Notes: generated by a model not told the origin, from the sequence alone. 64,000 nt of DNA from Pandoraea bronchicola (GCF_902459805.1 NZ_CABPST010000001.1:434001-498000); one strand, 5' to 3'. Numbered from the stretch's first letter, positions 39,993 through 48,374 are shown. A program made the numbers and translations.

Positions 39993-40270
39993 GGCGATGG
40001 CGGGAACGGGCGCGCCCGGCGACGGGCGGCATCACGCGCATCTTACCCGTGCCGCGACTCCCGTCGCTGGCGGCGCACCTCCCCCGGGCGCACCTCGCCC
40101 CGTCTCCTCTGCGTCGACTCGTGTTCGGTGTCATGCTCTCGAACAACGCGGGCCGCACCCGTGCGTGGCGCCCCTGGCTGGCGAGCCCATTGCCTGTTGA
40201 CCATTGGCTGTGGGCTTTTTGCCCCCTCTTCCCCCGCGCGACACCTACATCCTTGGCATCAGGAGAACGT

Positions 40271-41170
40271 ATGAATATCGGATTTCTCGGACTCGGCACG
40301 ATGGGCGCCCCCATGGCGCGCAATCTGCTTAAGGCGGGATTCGCACTGCGCGTGTGGAATCGCTCGCGCGGCCCCGTCGACGCGCTGGCCGCAGATGGCG
40401 CCACGCCGGGCGCTACCCCGGCAGATGCCGCTCGCGGTGCAGACGTTCTGATCGCCATGCTGGCCGATGACGACACTTCGCGCACCGTACTCTGCGAAGG
40501 TGCCGGCGGCGGTGCGCTGGGCGCGCTGCCGCGCGGCGCCATCGTCGTGAACATGGCCACCGTCTCGCTCGAGTTCGCCCGGGAGATGCTGGCGCAATGT
40601 GAGTCACTCGGCCTGCGCTATGTCGCAGCACCGGTGCTGGGGCGTGTGAATGTCGCCGAGGCGGGCAATCTCAACATTCTGGCGGCGGGCGAGACGGCGG
40701 TCATCGACACCGTTCAACCGATCTTCGATGTGCTGGGTCAACGCACCTGGCGCTTCGGAGACTCGCCCGAGCAGGCCAACGTCGTGAAACTCGCTGCGAA
40801 TTTCATGATCGCCAGCGCCATCGAATCGATGAGCGAAGCTGCCGCGCTCGCGCAAGGTCACGGTGTGGCCGGCGCCGACTTCCTCGACATGATCACCACC
40901 GCAGTGTTCGCGACACCCGCTTATACGGGCTACGGCGCAGCGATTGCAAAGGAGGTCTTCGAGCCGGCCGGCTTCAAACTTGTGCTCGGCGCCAAGGATG
41001 TTCGCCTGGCGTTGCTTGCGGGCGAAGCCGCGAACGTGCCGATGCCGTTCGGCACTGTGCTGCGCGACAACCATCTCGACAGCCTCGCACACGGCGAAGG
41101 CCAGCTCGACTGGGCCGCGCTGTCGCGTGTGGCGCTGCGACGCGCCGGTCTGCCGAAGGCCAAGTCCTGA
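40271..41170 (+). CDS. Beta-hydroxyacid dehydrogenase (HIBADH/GarR family)
   Basis: 299 residues. NAD(P) loop GFLGLGTMGAPMARNLLKAG, substrate-binding segment APVLGRVNVAEAGNLNILAAG and the catalytic Lys173 in VVKLAANFMIASAIE, followed by the helical dimer domain with KEVFEPAGFKLVLGAKDVRL. Such enzymes reduce or oxidise small hydroxyacids (3-hydroxyisobutyrate, tartronate semialdehyde, succinic semialdehyde). The substrate-binding motif is APVLG rather than the APVSGG typical of HIBADH/GarR, nearer to glyoxylate/succinic semialdehyde reductases. AGGAG precedes the ATG. Confidence 0.88.
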   Translation: MNIGFLGLGTMGAPMARNLLKAGFALRVWNRSRGPVDALAADGATPGATPADAARGADVLIAMLADDDTSRTVLCEGAGGGALGALPRGAIVVNMATVSLEFAREMLAQCESLGLRYVAAPVLGRVNVAEAGNLNILAAGETAVIDTVQPIFDVLGQRTWRFGDSPEQANVVKLAANFMIASAIESMSEAAALAQGHGVAGADFLDMITTAVFATPAYTGYGAAIAKEVFEPAGFKLVLGAKDVRLALLAGEAANVPMPFGTVLRDNHLDSLAHGEGQLDWAALSRVALRRAGLPKAKS

Positions 41171-41251
41171 CACCCTCAGCGGGGATGTCTCCGCGCTACC
41201 GCTTACTGCGTTATTCAGCGAGAAATTTTGAGGAGGGTTCCTAGAAACTCC

Positions 41252-41280
41252 GGCAGCGACCCAGAGAAGCGGTCGCTGCC
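41252..41280. terminator. GC-rich hairpin downstream of the dehydrogenase, possible terminator
   Basis: GGCAGCGACC (41252-41261) pairs perfectly with GGTCGCTGCC (41271-41280) around a 9-base loop. Only a weak ATTTT follows after 6 bases, so termination is probable but not certain. Confidence 0.55.
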
Positions 41281-41296
41281 ATGCGGATTTTCGCTC

Positions 41297-41324
41297 ATTC
41301 GGAATTTTCATAAGGAATCCGAAT
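41297..41324 (+). promoter_or_regulatory. Inverted repeat ATTCGGA...TCCGAAT upstream of the porin gene
   Basis: ATTCGGA (41297-41303) and TCCGAAT (41318-41324) are separated by 14 bases; a further TTCGGAA follows at 41330-41336. This looks like a regulator-binding site or leader hairpin for the porin gene that starts within 90 bases. No known consensus is recognised. Confidence 0.4.
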
Positions 41325-41384
41325 AGGTGTTCGGAAATATTCTCGGTGTCGATTTCAACCATGCGCGGCAAGGCGCTCGACACC

Positions 41385-42599
41385 ATGACTCAACTCCCAC
41401 ATACGCCCACCGGTCTGCGCGCCCTCGCGCTGGCTGCCACGCTCACGCTGCTGTCGCTGCCTGCCAGTGCCAGTGCGCAGAGCAACGTCACCCTCTACGG
41501 CACGATCGATTCGGGTTTCGTACACGCCAATCACACCGCCACCCGCAACGGCCCGCAGTCGAAGTCGATGATCACGAGCAACATCATCTCCGGCAGCCGC
41601 TGGGGCCTGCGCGGCACGGAACCCCTGGGTCAGGGGCTTTCCGCACTGTTCCAGTTGGAGAGCGGATTCAACGCGGTCAACGGCGAGATGGGTAACGGCG
41701 GCCGTGCGTTCGGGCGCAAGGCCATCGTCGGCCTGAAGAGCACCCAATGGGGCGAAGTGACGATCGGCCGTCAATACGACCCGGTCGTCAATCTCGTGCA
41801 GGGCACGACCGCCGACGGCTACTTCGGCGGCTTCTTCGCCACGCCTGGCGACGTCGACAACTACGACAACGGCGCGCGCGTCAACAACTCGATCCGCTAC
41901 GCCACGCCGAACTTCGGCGGCCTGCAATTCGAGGGCATGTACGCGACGGGCAATGTGGCAGGCAAGGACGGGGCCGGCCGCACTTTTGGCTTCGCGGGTG
42001 CCTACAGTAATGGTCCGGTTTCGCTCGGCGCAGGCTTCTTCGTCGCGGATGGTGGCAGCAAGCGGATGCTCGACAGGCAGCATCACGACTATGGCTATCG
42101 CGATTGGACCAGCAGCGCGGGCTCGCTGTTCGGCTCAGCGATCAACCGCGGCTTCCGAGCGGCAAGCAAGGTGCGCATTGTGCGCGTGGGCGGAAAGTAC
42201 GCGGTAGGCCCGGCAATTCTGGGGCTGTCGTTGTCAAACGCGCAATACGCGAGCGATGGTCTTTCGGATTTCACCGGCACGGCGAATTTCGACACGGTCA
42301 ACGCCTTCGCCACTTACGCGCTGACGCCGGCAATCAACACGGGGATCGGTTACAGCTATACCCGCCTGCGCGGCGCTCGCGCTGTCCGTGCGCATTACAA
42401 CCAGTTCAACGCCGGCGTGACGTATGCGCTCTCCAAGCGTACGTCGACATACGTTATCGGCGGCTACCAGCAGGCTGTCGGCAAGACGCTGGATCGCGGC
42501 AGCGTTGTGAAAGCTACCGCCTCGGTCGGTTCGTACGGTCTCGACGCCGGCGCACGGACCCAATTGCTGGTCGGCATGGGCTTGAAGCACAGCTTCTGA
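41385..42599 (+). CDS. Burkholderia-type outer-membrane porin
   Basis: 404 residues from ATG 41385; an in-frame ATG at 41361 is an alternative and neither has a good SD. Signal peptide MTQLPHTPTGLRALALAATL ending at ASASAQ, then SNVTLYGTIDSGFVH and SRWGLRGTEPLGQGLSALFQLE, the standard first strands of Gram-negative porins of Burkholderiales (16-stranded trimeric beta-barrel). The L3-type stretch GRQYDPVVN and the terminal Phe in GMGLKHSF needed for BAM assembly are present. It mediates passive uptake of small solutes. Followed by a strong hairpin. Confidence 0.93.
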   Translation: MTQLPHTPTGLRALALAATLTLLSLPASASAQSNVTLYGTIDSGFVHANHTATRNGPQSKSMITSNIISGSRWGLRGTEPLGQGLSALFQLESGFNAVNGEMGNGGRAFGRKAIVGLKSTQWGEVTIGRQYDPVVNLVQGTTADGYFGGFFATPGDVDNYDNGARVNNSIRYATPNFGGLQFEGMYATGNVAGKDGAGRTFGFAGAYSNGPVSLGAGFFVADGGSKRMLDRQHHDYGYRDWTSSAGSLFGSAINRGFRAASKVRIVRVGGKYAVGPAILGLSLSNAQYASDGLSDFTGTANFDTVNAFATYALTPAINTGIGYSYTRLRGARAVRAHYNQFNAGVTYALSKRTSTYVIGGYQQAVGKTLDRGSVVKATASVGSYGLDAGARTQLLVGMGLKHSF

Positions 42600-42612
42600 T
42601 TCTTCGTCCGGC

Positions 42613-42654
42613 AATCGGCCCGAACGCGTTGAAGCATGCGGTTTCGGGCCGATT
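42613..42654 (+). terminator. Porin hairpin terminator
   Basis: AATCGGCCCGAA (42613-42624) pairs perfectly with TTCGGGCCGATT (42643-42654) over 12 bp with an 18-base loop, 13 bases after the porin stop codon. The T run is short (ATTCTCTC), so it may also be a 3'-protecting stem. Confidence 0.65.
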
Positions 42655-42893
42655 CTCTCGATGCATTCCGCCGCTCAAATTTCAAACGATTGTTTGGAAA
42701 ATGGAATGGATTCGTCTAAAAAAATACACTATTCGCGATTTTAAGGGTTTACCCTATTCGGGAATCTATTTAGAATTCAACTCCATTGATGTTCGATGCA
42801 GTGGCAACCGGCAGTAACCACGCTTTTTGGATTTCCCTTTGAATTCGACGCGCTCCGGTTTTTCAGACGCTGCAGTCATCCGGGAGAAATGCC

Positions 42894-43079
42894 GTGGTTT
42901 TCGTCAGTTGGTTGGTCGTTGCCACCGTCGCCGTTACGGTCTCGGCAGCGCGTGTGATGCAGTTGCATCGTCGCGCGGCACGCACAGCCGCAGCGAGTCA
43001 CCTGGAGCGCGTGTTGCGATATCGCCGTAGCCACCGCAATACGCGCTGCTCGCGCATCCAGTTTAAGGACGCCGCATAA
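42894..43079 (+). CDS. Possible small membrane protein
   Basis: 61 codons from a GTG preceded by GGGAGAAAT. The predicted peptide has one hydrophobic helix (VFVSWLVVATVAVTVSAA) and a basic tail (LHRRAARTAAASHLERVLRY), an arrangement seen in many real bacterial miniproteins. An overlapping ATG five bases earlier gives only a 22-residue peptide in another frame. No homology is recognised; it may be chance coding in GC-rich DNA. Confidence 0.27.
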   Translation: MVFVSWLVVATVAVTVSAARVMQLHRRAARTAAASHLERVLRYRRSHRNTRCSRIQFKDAA

Positions 43080-43094
43080 ATCAGCGTCGTCCGG

Positions 43095-43170
43095 CAGTAG
43101 CAGTAGCAGTAGCAGTAGCAGTAGCAGTAGCAGTAGCAGTAGCAGTAGCAGTAGCAGTAGCAGTAGCAGT
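43095..43170 (+). repeat. Hexanucleotide tandem array (CAGTAG)n
   Basis: 76 uninterrupted bases of the unit CAGTAG, 12 full copies plus CAGT. Because the unit is 6 bases, copy-number change keeps any reading frame. On the minus strand it would read as alternating Cys-Tyr, on the plus strand as Ser-Ser or Val-Ala, with stops in the third frame. Isolated GCAGTA copies continue downstream for about 200 bases, suggesting an older, decaying array. Confidence 0.95.
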
Positions 43171-43763
43171 CGGAAGTTAAGTCGTTCGGGTAGTTCCGCT
43201 TTATCCGCAGTAGCAGTTCAGCAAGTCGCAGCATCGGAAGTTTCACGTCTGCATCGCTGTACACGCATCACCCGCAGTCCTGCAGTACGGAAGGTCTCGC
43301 ATCACCGCACCACCCGTTGCCGACGTTTGGCAACAGCCGTTTTCGTAGTGAATTCAAGCAGTACCCGCAATGGTAGTTCGCAGTACTCATGCTGTATTCC
43401 GGCGCATACGCCATGCCCGGATGGAGAGTCATCCCTCCCTGCTGTTACGAGGCATCGCTCCCACGCGTCAGAGCCGTACCGCCGCCCGCATTTGAGGCGG
43501 CGGATTGCGCGCCCACAGCCTCGTATTGCCCACGCGTTGCATCAGACAACCCGACGCCCCGATCACACATCGCAGGCATCGTCAGAACGGACATCGCCGC
43601 CACGATGGCGTCTTTCTCCGCGCTCGACGTGTTTGCCATGTCGGCCACACCGGCCGATCGCGCGCCGTCGAGTCACGCTCGCCTGCGTTATCGCGTGGGC
43701 GCTTGGCATGCGCATCCCATCCGCGCGGCATGCCCGATGGATTGAAAAGAGAAAATTGACAGA

Positions 43764-44009
43764 ATGAATACCGACTTAGAGCGCATCACCCTGACCATCT
43801 CGTTGCACCCGAACGATCTGAAACAGCTTGACAAGGCATGCCAGCGCGTTGGCATGAAGCGTGAGGATTTTTGCTTGCTGGCCACGCATCTGGAAGGCGC
43901 TCGCGTGCTCAACGGCGAAGGGCTGGCTGCGCTCGCACGTCCGTTCGGCTTCGCTGCCGCACTGCCCGCCGCCCTGCGCAGCGCATTCTCGCGCCTCTGC
44001 TCGCGCTGA
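43764..44009 (+). CDS. Small protein, possible ribbon-helix-helix DNA-binding protein
   Basis: 81 residues, unrecognised. The N-terminal part ITLTISLHPNDLKQLDKACQ followed by RVGMKREDFCLLATHLEGAR has the pattern of a ribbon-helix-helix domain: an alternating hydrophobic beta strand followed by two amphipathic helices. The C-terminal part is Ala/Leu/Arg-rich. AGAGAAAA lies upstream as a weak ribosome binding site. The coding frame ends at the stop codon shared with the end of the converging cyclase gene (adjacent, no gap). Function as a regulator is inference from pattern only. Confidence 0.5.
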   Translation: MNTDLERITLTISLHPNDLKQLDKACQRVGMKREDFCLLATHLEGARVLNGEGLAALARPFGFAAALPAALRSAFSRLCSR

Positions 44010-45266
44010 TCAGCGCGCGCCGGCGGTTGCGCCGGTGCCTCCGTCAGCGTCGGTGCCGCCCTCTCGAACTGTCCTCACCGCGCCCTCCGCATCGAGGACA
44101 ACCATGCCGTCGCGCCCCGCGCGTTTCGCGCGATACAGCGCACGGTCGGCGAGTTGAAGCCACGATTGCGGGGTATCGAAGGCTTTCGAGATCGGCACCA
44201 GCCCAATGCTCACAGTGCATTCGGGTAACGATACCGTCTGTGCCATCTGCGTCTGGATCTGCGCCTCGGCTTGTGCAACCCGGGCACGCAGATCGGCGAG
44301 CAGGCGGTACATCAGATCCTGGCCCGCCACGCCGCCCGTATTCACCAACACGGCGCCGAACTCCTCCCCGCCGTACCGGCCAACGGCATCGATCTCACGC
44401 AAGCGCTGACGCAGCAGCCCGGCAAAGCGTCGCAACGCTGTGTCGCCCGCCGCATGGCCCAACGTATCGTTGATGCGCTTGAAGTGATCCAGATCCATCA
44501 GTACCAGACACGCCGGCTGCCCTGTGAGCCGGCAATGCGCATGAATCTCGGCCAGCCGTTGCTCCCATGCCCGTCGGTTGAGCAAACCCGTCAGCCCGTC
44601 GTGCCGTGACAGATACTCCATCTCACGCGAGCGCTGCGCCAGTTTCTGCGCCAGGTCATACGTCACCTTTCCCAGCGCGATGGGATACAGAATCAACATC
44701 GGCAAGCTGGTGATGACATTGAACGTGTCAGACGCCGGTGCCCATGTGAAGCCGAGCACCGCAATGCCGATCAGCACACCGGCCACGTTCGCGAGCAATC
44801 CCTGAAGAAACAGTCGAATGCCGCCCGCGCCGATGTTGTCCATCGACATCATCGTCAGCACCACCACGCTCGGTAACAAATTGAATTGCATCGCGGCGAC
44901 CCAGAAGCCCCCGAATGCGGCATCGACCAGCAGGTTGGCGCGCTCGGCGCGATAAGGGACGGGGCGCGATAGCGCCAGCACGCAAGCCAGATGTGGCCAG
45001 ACAAATCCGTTGAAGATCAGCAGCGCCCAGAGCCACAGCGGCGCGGACGGCTCGTGGCGATAGAACACGCCGGCAACGCAGAGGAACCCGATGCCCAGGC
45101 CAATCGTGCGCAGACGATAGATACGTCGTACGAAACGTTTTCCCTTCCCCGCGACTGCCGGGTCAATGGCAGAGAGGGACGACGCATTACGCTGCTGATG
45201 TGAACCGTCGGCGTGCGCCAAACGGTCTTGCTCACTCAATGACACCATGCTGCTCCGATCATCCAT
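44010..45266 (-). CDS. Diguanylate cyclase with MASE2-type membrane domain
   Basis: 418 residues from ATG 45266 (ATG 45248 possible). The N-terminal half holds several membrane helices in a MASE2-like sensor domain (RIYRLRTIGLGIGFLCVAG, SRPVPYRAERANLLVDAAFG, MSMDNIGAGGIRLFLQGLLA), then a GGDEF domain (about 215-395) with DGLTGLLNRRAWEQRL, LMDLDHFKRINDTLGHAAGD and the active-site motif GGEEF at 299-303. Intact signature implies synthesis of c-di-GMP. MASE2-GGDEF proteins such as DgcC/AdrA promote exopolysaccharide production; that link is family knowledge. The classic RxxD inhibitory site is not obvious. Confidence 0.92.
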   Translation of the reverse strand: MDDRSSMVSLSEQDRLAHADGSHQQRNASSLSAIDPAVAGKGKRFVRRIYRLRTIGLGIGFLCVAGVFYRHEPSAPLWLWALLIFNGFVWPHLACVLALSRPVPYRAERANLLVDAAFGGFWVAAMQFNLLPSVVVLTMMSMDNIGAGGIRLFLQGLLANVAGVLIGIAVLGFTWAPASDTFNVITSLPMLILYPIALGKVTYDLAQKLAQRSREMEYLSRHDGLTGLLNRRAWEQRLAEIHAHCRLTGQPACLVLMDLDHFKRINDTLGHAAGDTALRRFAGLLRQRLREIDAVGRYGGEEFGAVLVNTGGVAGQDLMYRLLADLRARVAQAEAQIQTQMAQTVSLPECTVSIGLVPISKAFDTPQSWLQLADRALYRAKRAGRDGMVVLDAEGAVRTVREGGTDADGGTGATAGAR

Positions 45267-45614
45267 CACGAAACACGCACGATGCCACCGCACCGTGGGG
45301 CCTGGCTCGGCATGGCGCCTACGCGATCCACGTTTCTGAGCCTGGCATGGCGCCATTCTACCTGCGGCGCGTGGCGCCAGGACAGATTGGTCGAACCGGT
45401 CCAACCAGCGGTCGTTGCCGGGCGCCAACGTCGCGTCTGAAATGCCTTATCGTTTGTCTTAAATCCGCTATGCGACCCGGCACTTTCAGGCGGACAATTC
45501 GCAACATCGTGTACTGCCACACGACGCGCACGACCGGCGTCGCCCGGCCCCCACTTCCGACTTCCCGCCCGCTTTCATGATTCGCCGGCCGTACAACCCG
45601 CCGGCACCTGACCC
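45267..45614. other. Divergent intergenic region between cyclase and EamA transporter
   Basis: 348 bases containing the promoters of the two divergent genes. I see no convincing operator, hairpin or additional gene; the AT-richer segment around 45445-45475 is the most likely promoter location for one of them. Confidence 0.4.
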
Positions 45615-46538
45615 ATGTTCAATTTCATTCTGCCGCTGACTGCCGTACTGATCTGGTCAGCTAACGTGATCGTCAACAAGCTCGCTGTCGGTCACATTTT
45701 CCCTGCCGAGATTGCATTTCTGCGCTGGTTCGCCGCCTGGCTGATTCTCACGCCGTTCGCATTGCCGGCGCTGTGGCGCGCACGCCGGACGTTTCTGCCA
45801 CATCTGCCGCAGTACGCAACGCTCGGCGTGCTTGGCATGGCGATTTATCAGGGCCTCGCCTACTCGGCCGCGCACTACACGAGTGCCACCAACATGGGGA
45901 TCATTCTGGCGCTGCTGCCCCTCACCACGTTGACGCTTGCCGTCATCGTGCTGGGCGACGCGCTCACTGCGGGTGCGCTCGCCGGCGGCGTACTGTCGAT
46001 CGTCGGCGTGTTGCAGGTGGTCGGGCACGGCTCTTTTCTGCATCTGGCGGATCAGGGTATCGGCGTCGGCGACGCCATGATGGTCGCCGCCATGCTCGCC
46101 TACGCGATCTATTGCGTGCTGCTGCGCAAGTGGCAATTGCCGCTCGCGCCGCTGCCGTCGCTCTACGTGCAGATCATGTGCGCTGTTGTCGTCCTGCTGC
46201 CCTTCTATCTGTTTTCGCCGAAGGCAGGTGTCTCGATGGACAACCTGCCACAACTGGCCTTCGCCACCCTCCCCGTCTCGGTGGCCGCGCCGTTTATCTG
46301 GATGATCGGTGTCGCGCGTATCGGCCCGCGACGCGCCACCGTCGTCATCAACCTCGTACCGATCTTCACGGCACTCATCGCCGCGTTCGGCCTTGGCGAG
46401 CATCTCGCGAGCTATCACCTCATCGGTGGCGCACTCATTCTGGCGGGCGTCGCGCTGGGGGAAAACTGGCACTTGCCGATCCGTAAAGCGCGTGAACCGA
46501 TACCCGCGCTGTCCGATGAATTGGGAAGCGTCCGATAA
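45615..46538 (+). CDS. EamA/DMT family transporter
   Basis: 307 residues with about ten membrane helices in two EamA repeats. MFNFILPLTAVLIWSANVIV, EIAFLRWFAAWLILTPFALP and the second-repeat end AFGLGEHLASYHLIGGALIL are typical of drug/metabolite transporters. The direction is most often export of amino acids or other metabolites, but the substrate is unknown. It ends with a short cytosolic tail. Followed by the first XRE regulator after 129 bases. Confidence 0.9.
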   Translation: MFNFILPLTAVLIWSANVIVNKLAVGHIFPAEIAFLRWFAAWLILTPFALPALWRARRTFLPHLPQYATLGVLGMAIYQGLAYSAAHYTSATNMGIILALLPLTTLTLAVIVLGDALTAGALAGGVLSIVGVLQVVGHGSFLHLADQGIGVGDAMMVAAMLAYAIYCVLLRKWQLPLAPLPSLYVQIMCAVVVLLPFYLFSPKAGVSMDNLPQLAFATLPVSVAAPFIWMIGVARIGPRRATVVINLVPIFTALIAAFGLGEHLASYHLIGGALILAGVALGENWHLPIRKAREPIPALSDELGSVR

Positions 46539-46667
46539 ATTTTGCGCTATTAGCGTCACCGACTCTTTATAGAGGCCCGCCTGTCACGCATGGGGAGGAG
46601 AGCGATATAACGTCGCAGGGCGCGGGGGGATTGATTACGCTGTGTGACTCGTCAACGGAGTTCCGCC

Positions 46668-47411
46668 ATGCAAACGAATCCACTCGCGCTGTTCGGAGAC
46701 CATCTGGCACGCCTGCGAAAGGCGCGCGGCTGGTCGCAGGAGAAACTTGCTCTCGAGAGCGGTCTGGCACGCTCGTATGTCAGCGGTATCGAACGCGGCA
46801 GACGCAACGTCGCCCTCGTCAATATCTGCGTGCTGGCCGATACGCTCGGTGTGCCAACGTCAGAGATGCTGCGCTTCGCTCAGGCGGCGTCCGGCGCCGG
46901 AGACACCACGGCGCCGTCAGAGCGCACACCGCTGCCCCAAATCAGCCGCTCCCTGTGCCGGCTGGAAAACCGCGACCAGGTCTGGCTCGCCGAAATCATC
47001 CGAAGCCTCAGTTCGCGTCTGAGTCACGCGGCCCCGGCCGTCGCACGCCCCGGCACAGACTGCGGCGCAGCGTCGCCCTCCACGCACGGCGACAACGTTG
47101 GCGACGAGGGGGAAGACCTCGACGACATTGACGACGCCACTGCGTCGCGCCCGTCATTCAGCAACGCCCCGCAGCGCGCCCTCGTCGGCCCTGGTTCGCC
47201 CGCACCTCATCAATTCGCTGCGTCCATGGAAGCGGGCTATCGCGTCGACGACGACAGGGCCAACTGCGCGAATACGGCAACGCACGTCCGCGAGCCGGAG
47301 CACATGTCGTCTGGCAATGCAAACACCTCCGGTGAACCTGCCTCGACGCACAGATCCGATGCCATCGCGCGCGAGGACTCGCGGCGTTTTGCCAGCGGCG
47401 AGGAAGAGTGA
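46668..47411 (+). CDS. XRE family regulator with long acidic C-terminal extension
   Basis: 247 residues from ATG 46668 (ACGGAG upstream). The N-terminal HTH (about 9-66) reads FGDHLARLRKARGWSQEKLA and ESGLARSYVSGIERGRRNVA, followed by LVNICVLADTLGVPTSEMLRF. A short segment NRDQVWLAEIIRSLSSRLSH (about 102-121) is shared with the downstream paralogue. The remaining ~125 residues are hydrophilic, rich in Asp, Ser, Ala and Arg (GDEGEDLDDIDDATA) and look disordered. Target and signal are unknown. Confidence 0.82.
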   Translation: MQTNPLALFGDHLARLRKARGWSQEKLALESGLARSYVSGIERGRRNVALVNICVLADTLGVPTSEMLRFAQAASGAGDTTAPSERTPLPQISRSLCRLENRDQVWLAEIIRSLSSRLSHAAPAVARPGTDCGAASPSTHGDNVGDEGEDLDDIDDATASRPSFSNAPQRALVGPGSPAPHQFAASMEAGYRVDDDRANCANTATHVREPEHMSSGNANTSGEPASTHRSDAIAREDSRRFASGEEE

Positions 47412-47990
47412 GCGATAGCAGGGCATTTGATTCTTAGGACATTGCGCAAAGTCCCCCGCGTATCTCGGGGGCATTGCGCGATCGTTCGTCCAGTAAGAGT
47501 TACCAAGCCCCCTATCGAAAGCGATCACCTCTGCGGGCGTCCGGCGTTGCGCCAAACGACGCCTCACAGCTTGTTGCAGAACGCGTGTACGCCAGTCACC
47601 ACGGGCATGACAGCAGGTTGACGCCTGCTGCAACCTCGTACGGTTCGACGCAGGATGGGACTCGCCCCGTCGACATCGAGTGACATCCCAAAGCAGAACC
47701 TTTCAGAATCCCCTCACGGCTTGGTTCCGCATGTCCGGTGTCACACTGCGCGGCTCCGGTAGATGGGAGTGCGACAAGACGTATCGCAATGCCTTCGCAG
47801 CGGTACGCAGACTGGCGCCATCACTACCCTCGGAAAACTCGCGCATTTTGTGCCTTCTCCGAAAGTTCGCAAAAAATCCGCATTGCGGCCCCGGCAGTTC
47901 GTGCCTCGCAAACGGGGGATACCCGAGGCACCGTCCTCAATACCGGATTTTTGTTTCAATCTTCTCGTCCCTAACAAGGAAAACATTCTT
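47412..47990 (+). other. Intergenic region between the paired XRE regulator genes
   Basis: 579 bases without a supported gene. CCCCCG (47453-47458) and CGGGGG (47466-47471) form a small hairpin flanked by direct repeats ATTGCGC at 47441 and 47473. The final ~60 bases are AT-richer (CAATACCGGATTTTTGTTTC) and probably contain the promoter of the second regulator. Frames across 47680-47990 are not coherent with its HTH start. Confidence 0.5.
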
Positions 47991-48374
47991 ATGGACACCA
48001 ATTTATTTCGATTCGGCAGACACCTTGCCGGCTTGCGCAAGAAATACAACTGGGCGCAAGACAAGCTGGCGCTGGAAAGCGGACTGGCGCGTTCTTATCT
48101 GAGCGGTGTCGAGCGTGGCAAGCGCAATATTTCGCTGCGCAACATCTGCATTCTGGCGGACACGCTGGGGCTGCCGCCGCATGAGCTGCTGGCGTTCGAT
48201 TCGTCAAACGGCATGGCAGCAGACGCTGGACCGGGTGCGGCGGCGCCGTGCGATCCGTATCCGTCGCTCAACCGGGCAATGCAGAAGTTGTCGGACCGCG
48301 ATCAGGCGTGGATGGCCGATCTGGTCCGTACGCTGAGCCTGCGGCTGGGTCCTGGCGTGCTGCGCGACGAATGA
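47991..48374 (+). CDS. XRE family regulator, paralogue of the upstream gene
   Basis: 127 residues. ATG 47991 has AAGGAAAA upstream. HTH domain FGRHLAGLRKKYNWAQDKLA and ESGLARSYLSGVERGKRNIS, then LRNICILADTLGLPPHELLAF, nearly parallel to the gene at 46668 along the first 70 residues. The C-terminal SDRDQAWMADLVRTLSLRLG matches the short shared segment of the paralogue, but the long acidic tail is absent. Small stand-alone XRE proteins of this kind often act as repressors of nearby genes. Confidence 0.85.
   Translation: MDTNLFRFGRHLAGLRKKYNWAQDKLALESGLARSYLSGVERGKRNISLRNICILADTLGLPPHELLAFDSSNGMAADAGPGAAAPCDPYPSLNRAMQKLSDRDQAWMADLVRTLSLRLGPGVLRDE

Larger units (their letters stand above)
42600..43763. 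other. Long intergenic stretch with AT-rich patch and hexanucleotide repeat
   Basis: About 1.16 kb with no confident gene. In order: the porin terminator, an AT-rich patch (about 42680-42790) unlike the GC-rich surroundings, with the operator-like CAAACGATTGTTTG at 42683-42696, a possible tiny membrane-protein gene at 42894, the CAGTAG array at 43095-43170, scattered GCAGTA copies up to about 43390, and GC-rich sequence to 43763 in which the open frames lack ribosome binding sites and family resemblance. Confidence 0.6.

Noticed and set aside
43095-43170. CRISPR array
   Set aside because: The unit is 6 bases with no spacers; it is a microsatellite, not a CRISPR.
42998-43264. Minus-strand frame encoding alternating Cys-Tyr residues across the CAGTAG array
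   Set aside because: The repeat alone generates the residues; there is no ribosome binding site or conserved flanking sequence. Kept only as part of the repeat finding.
43389-43763. Plus and minus frames of 67-146 codons in the GC-rich end of the intergenic stretch
   Set aside because: They overlap each other in several frames, lack Shine-Dalgarno sequences, and show no family resemblance.
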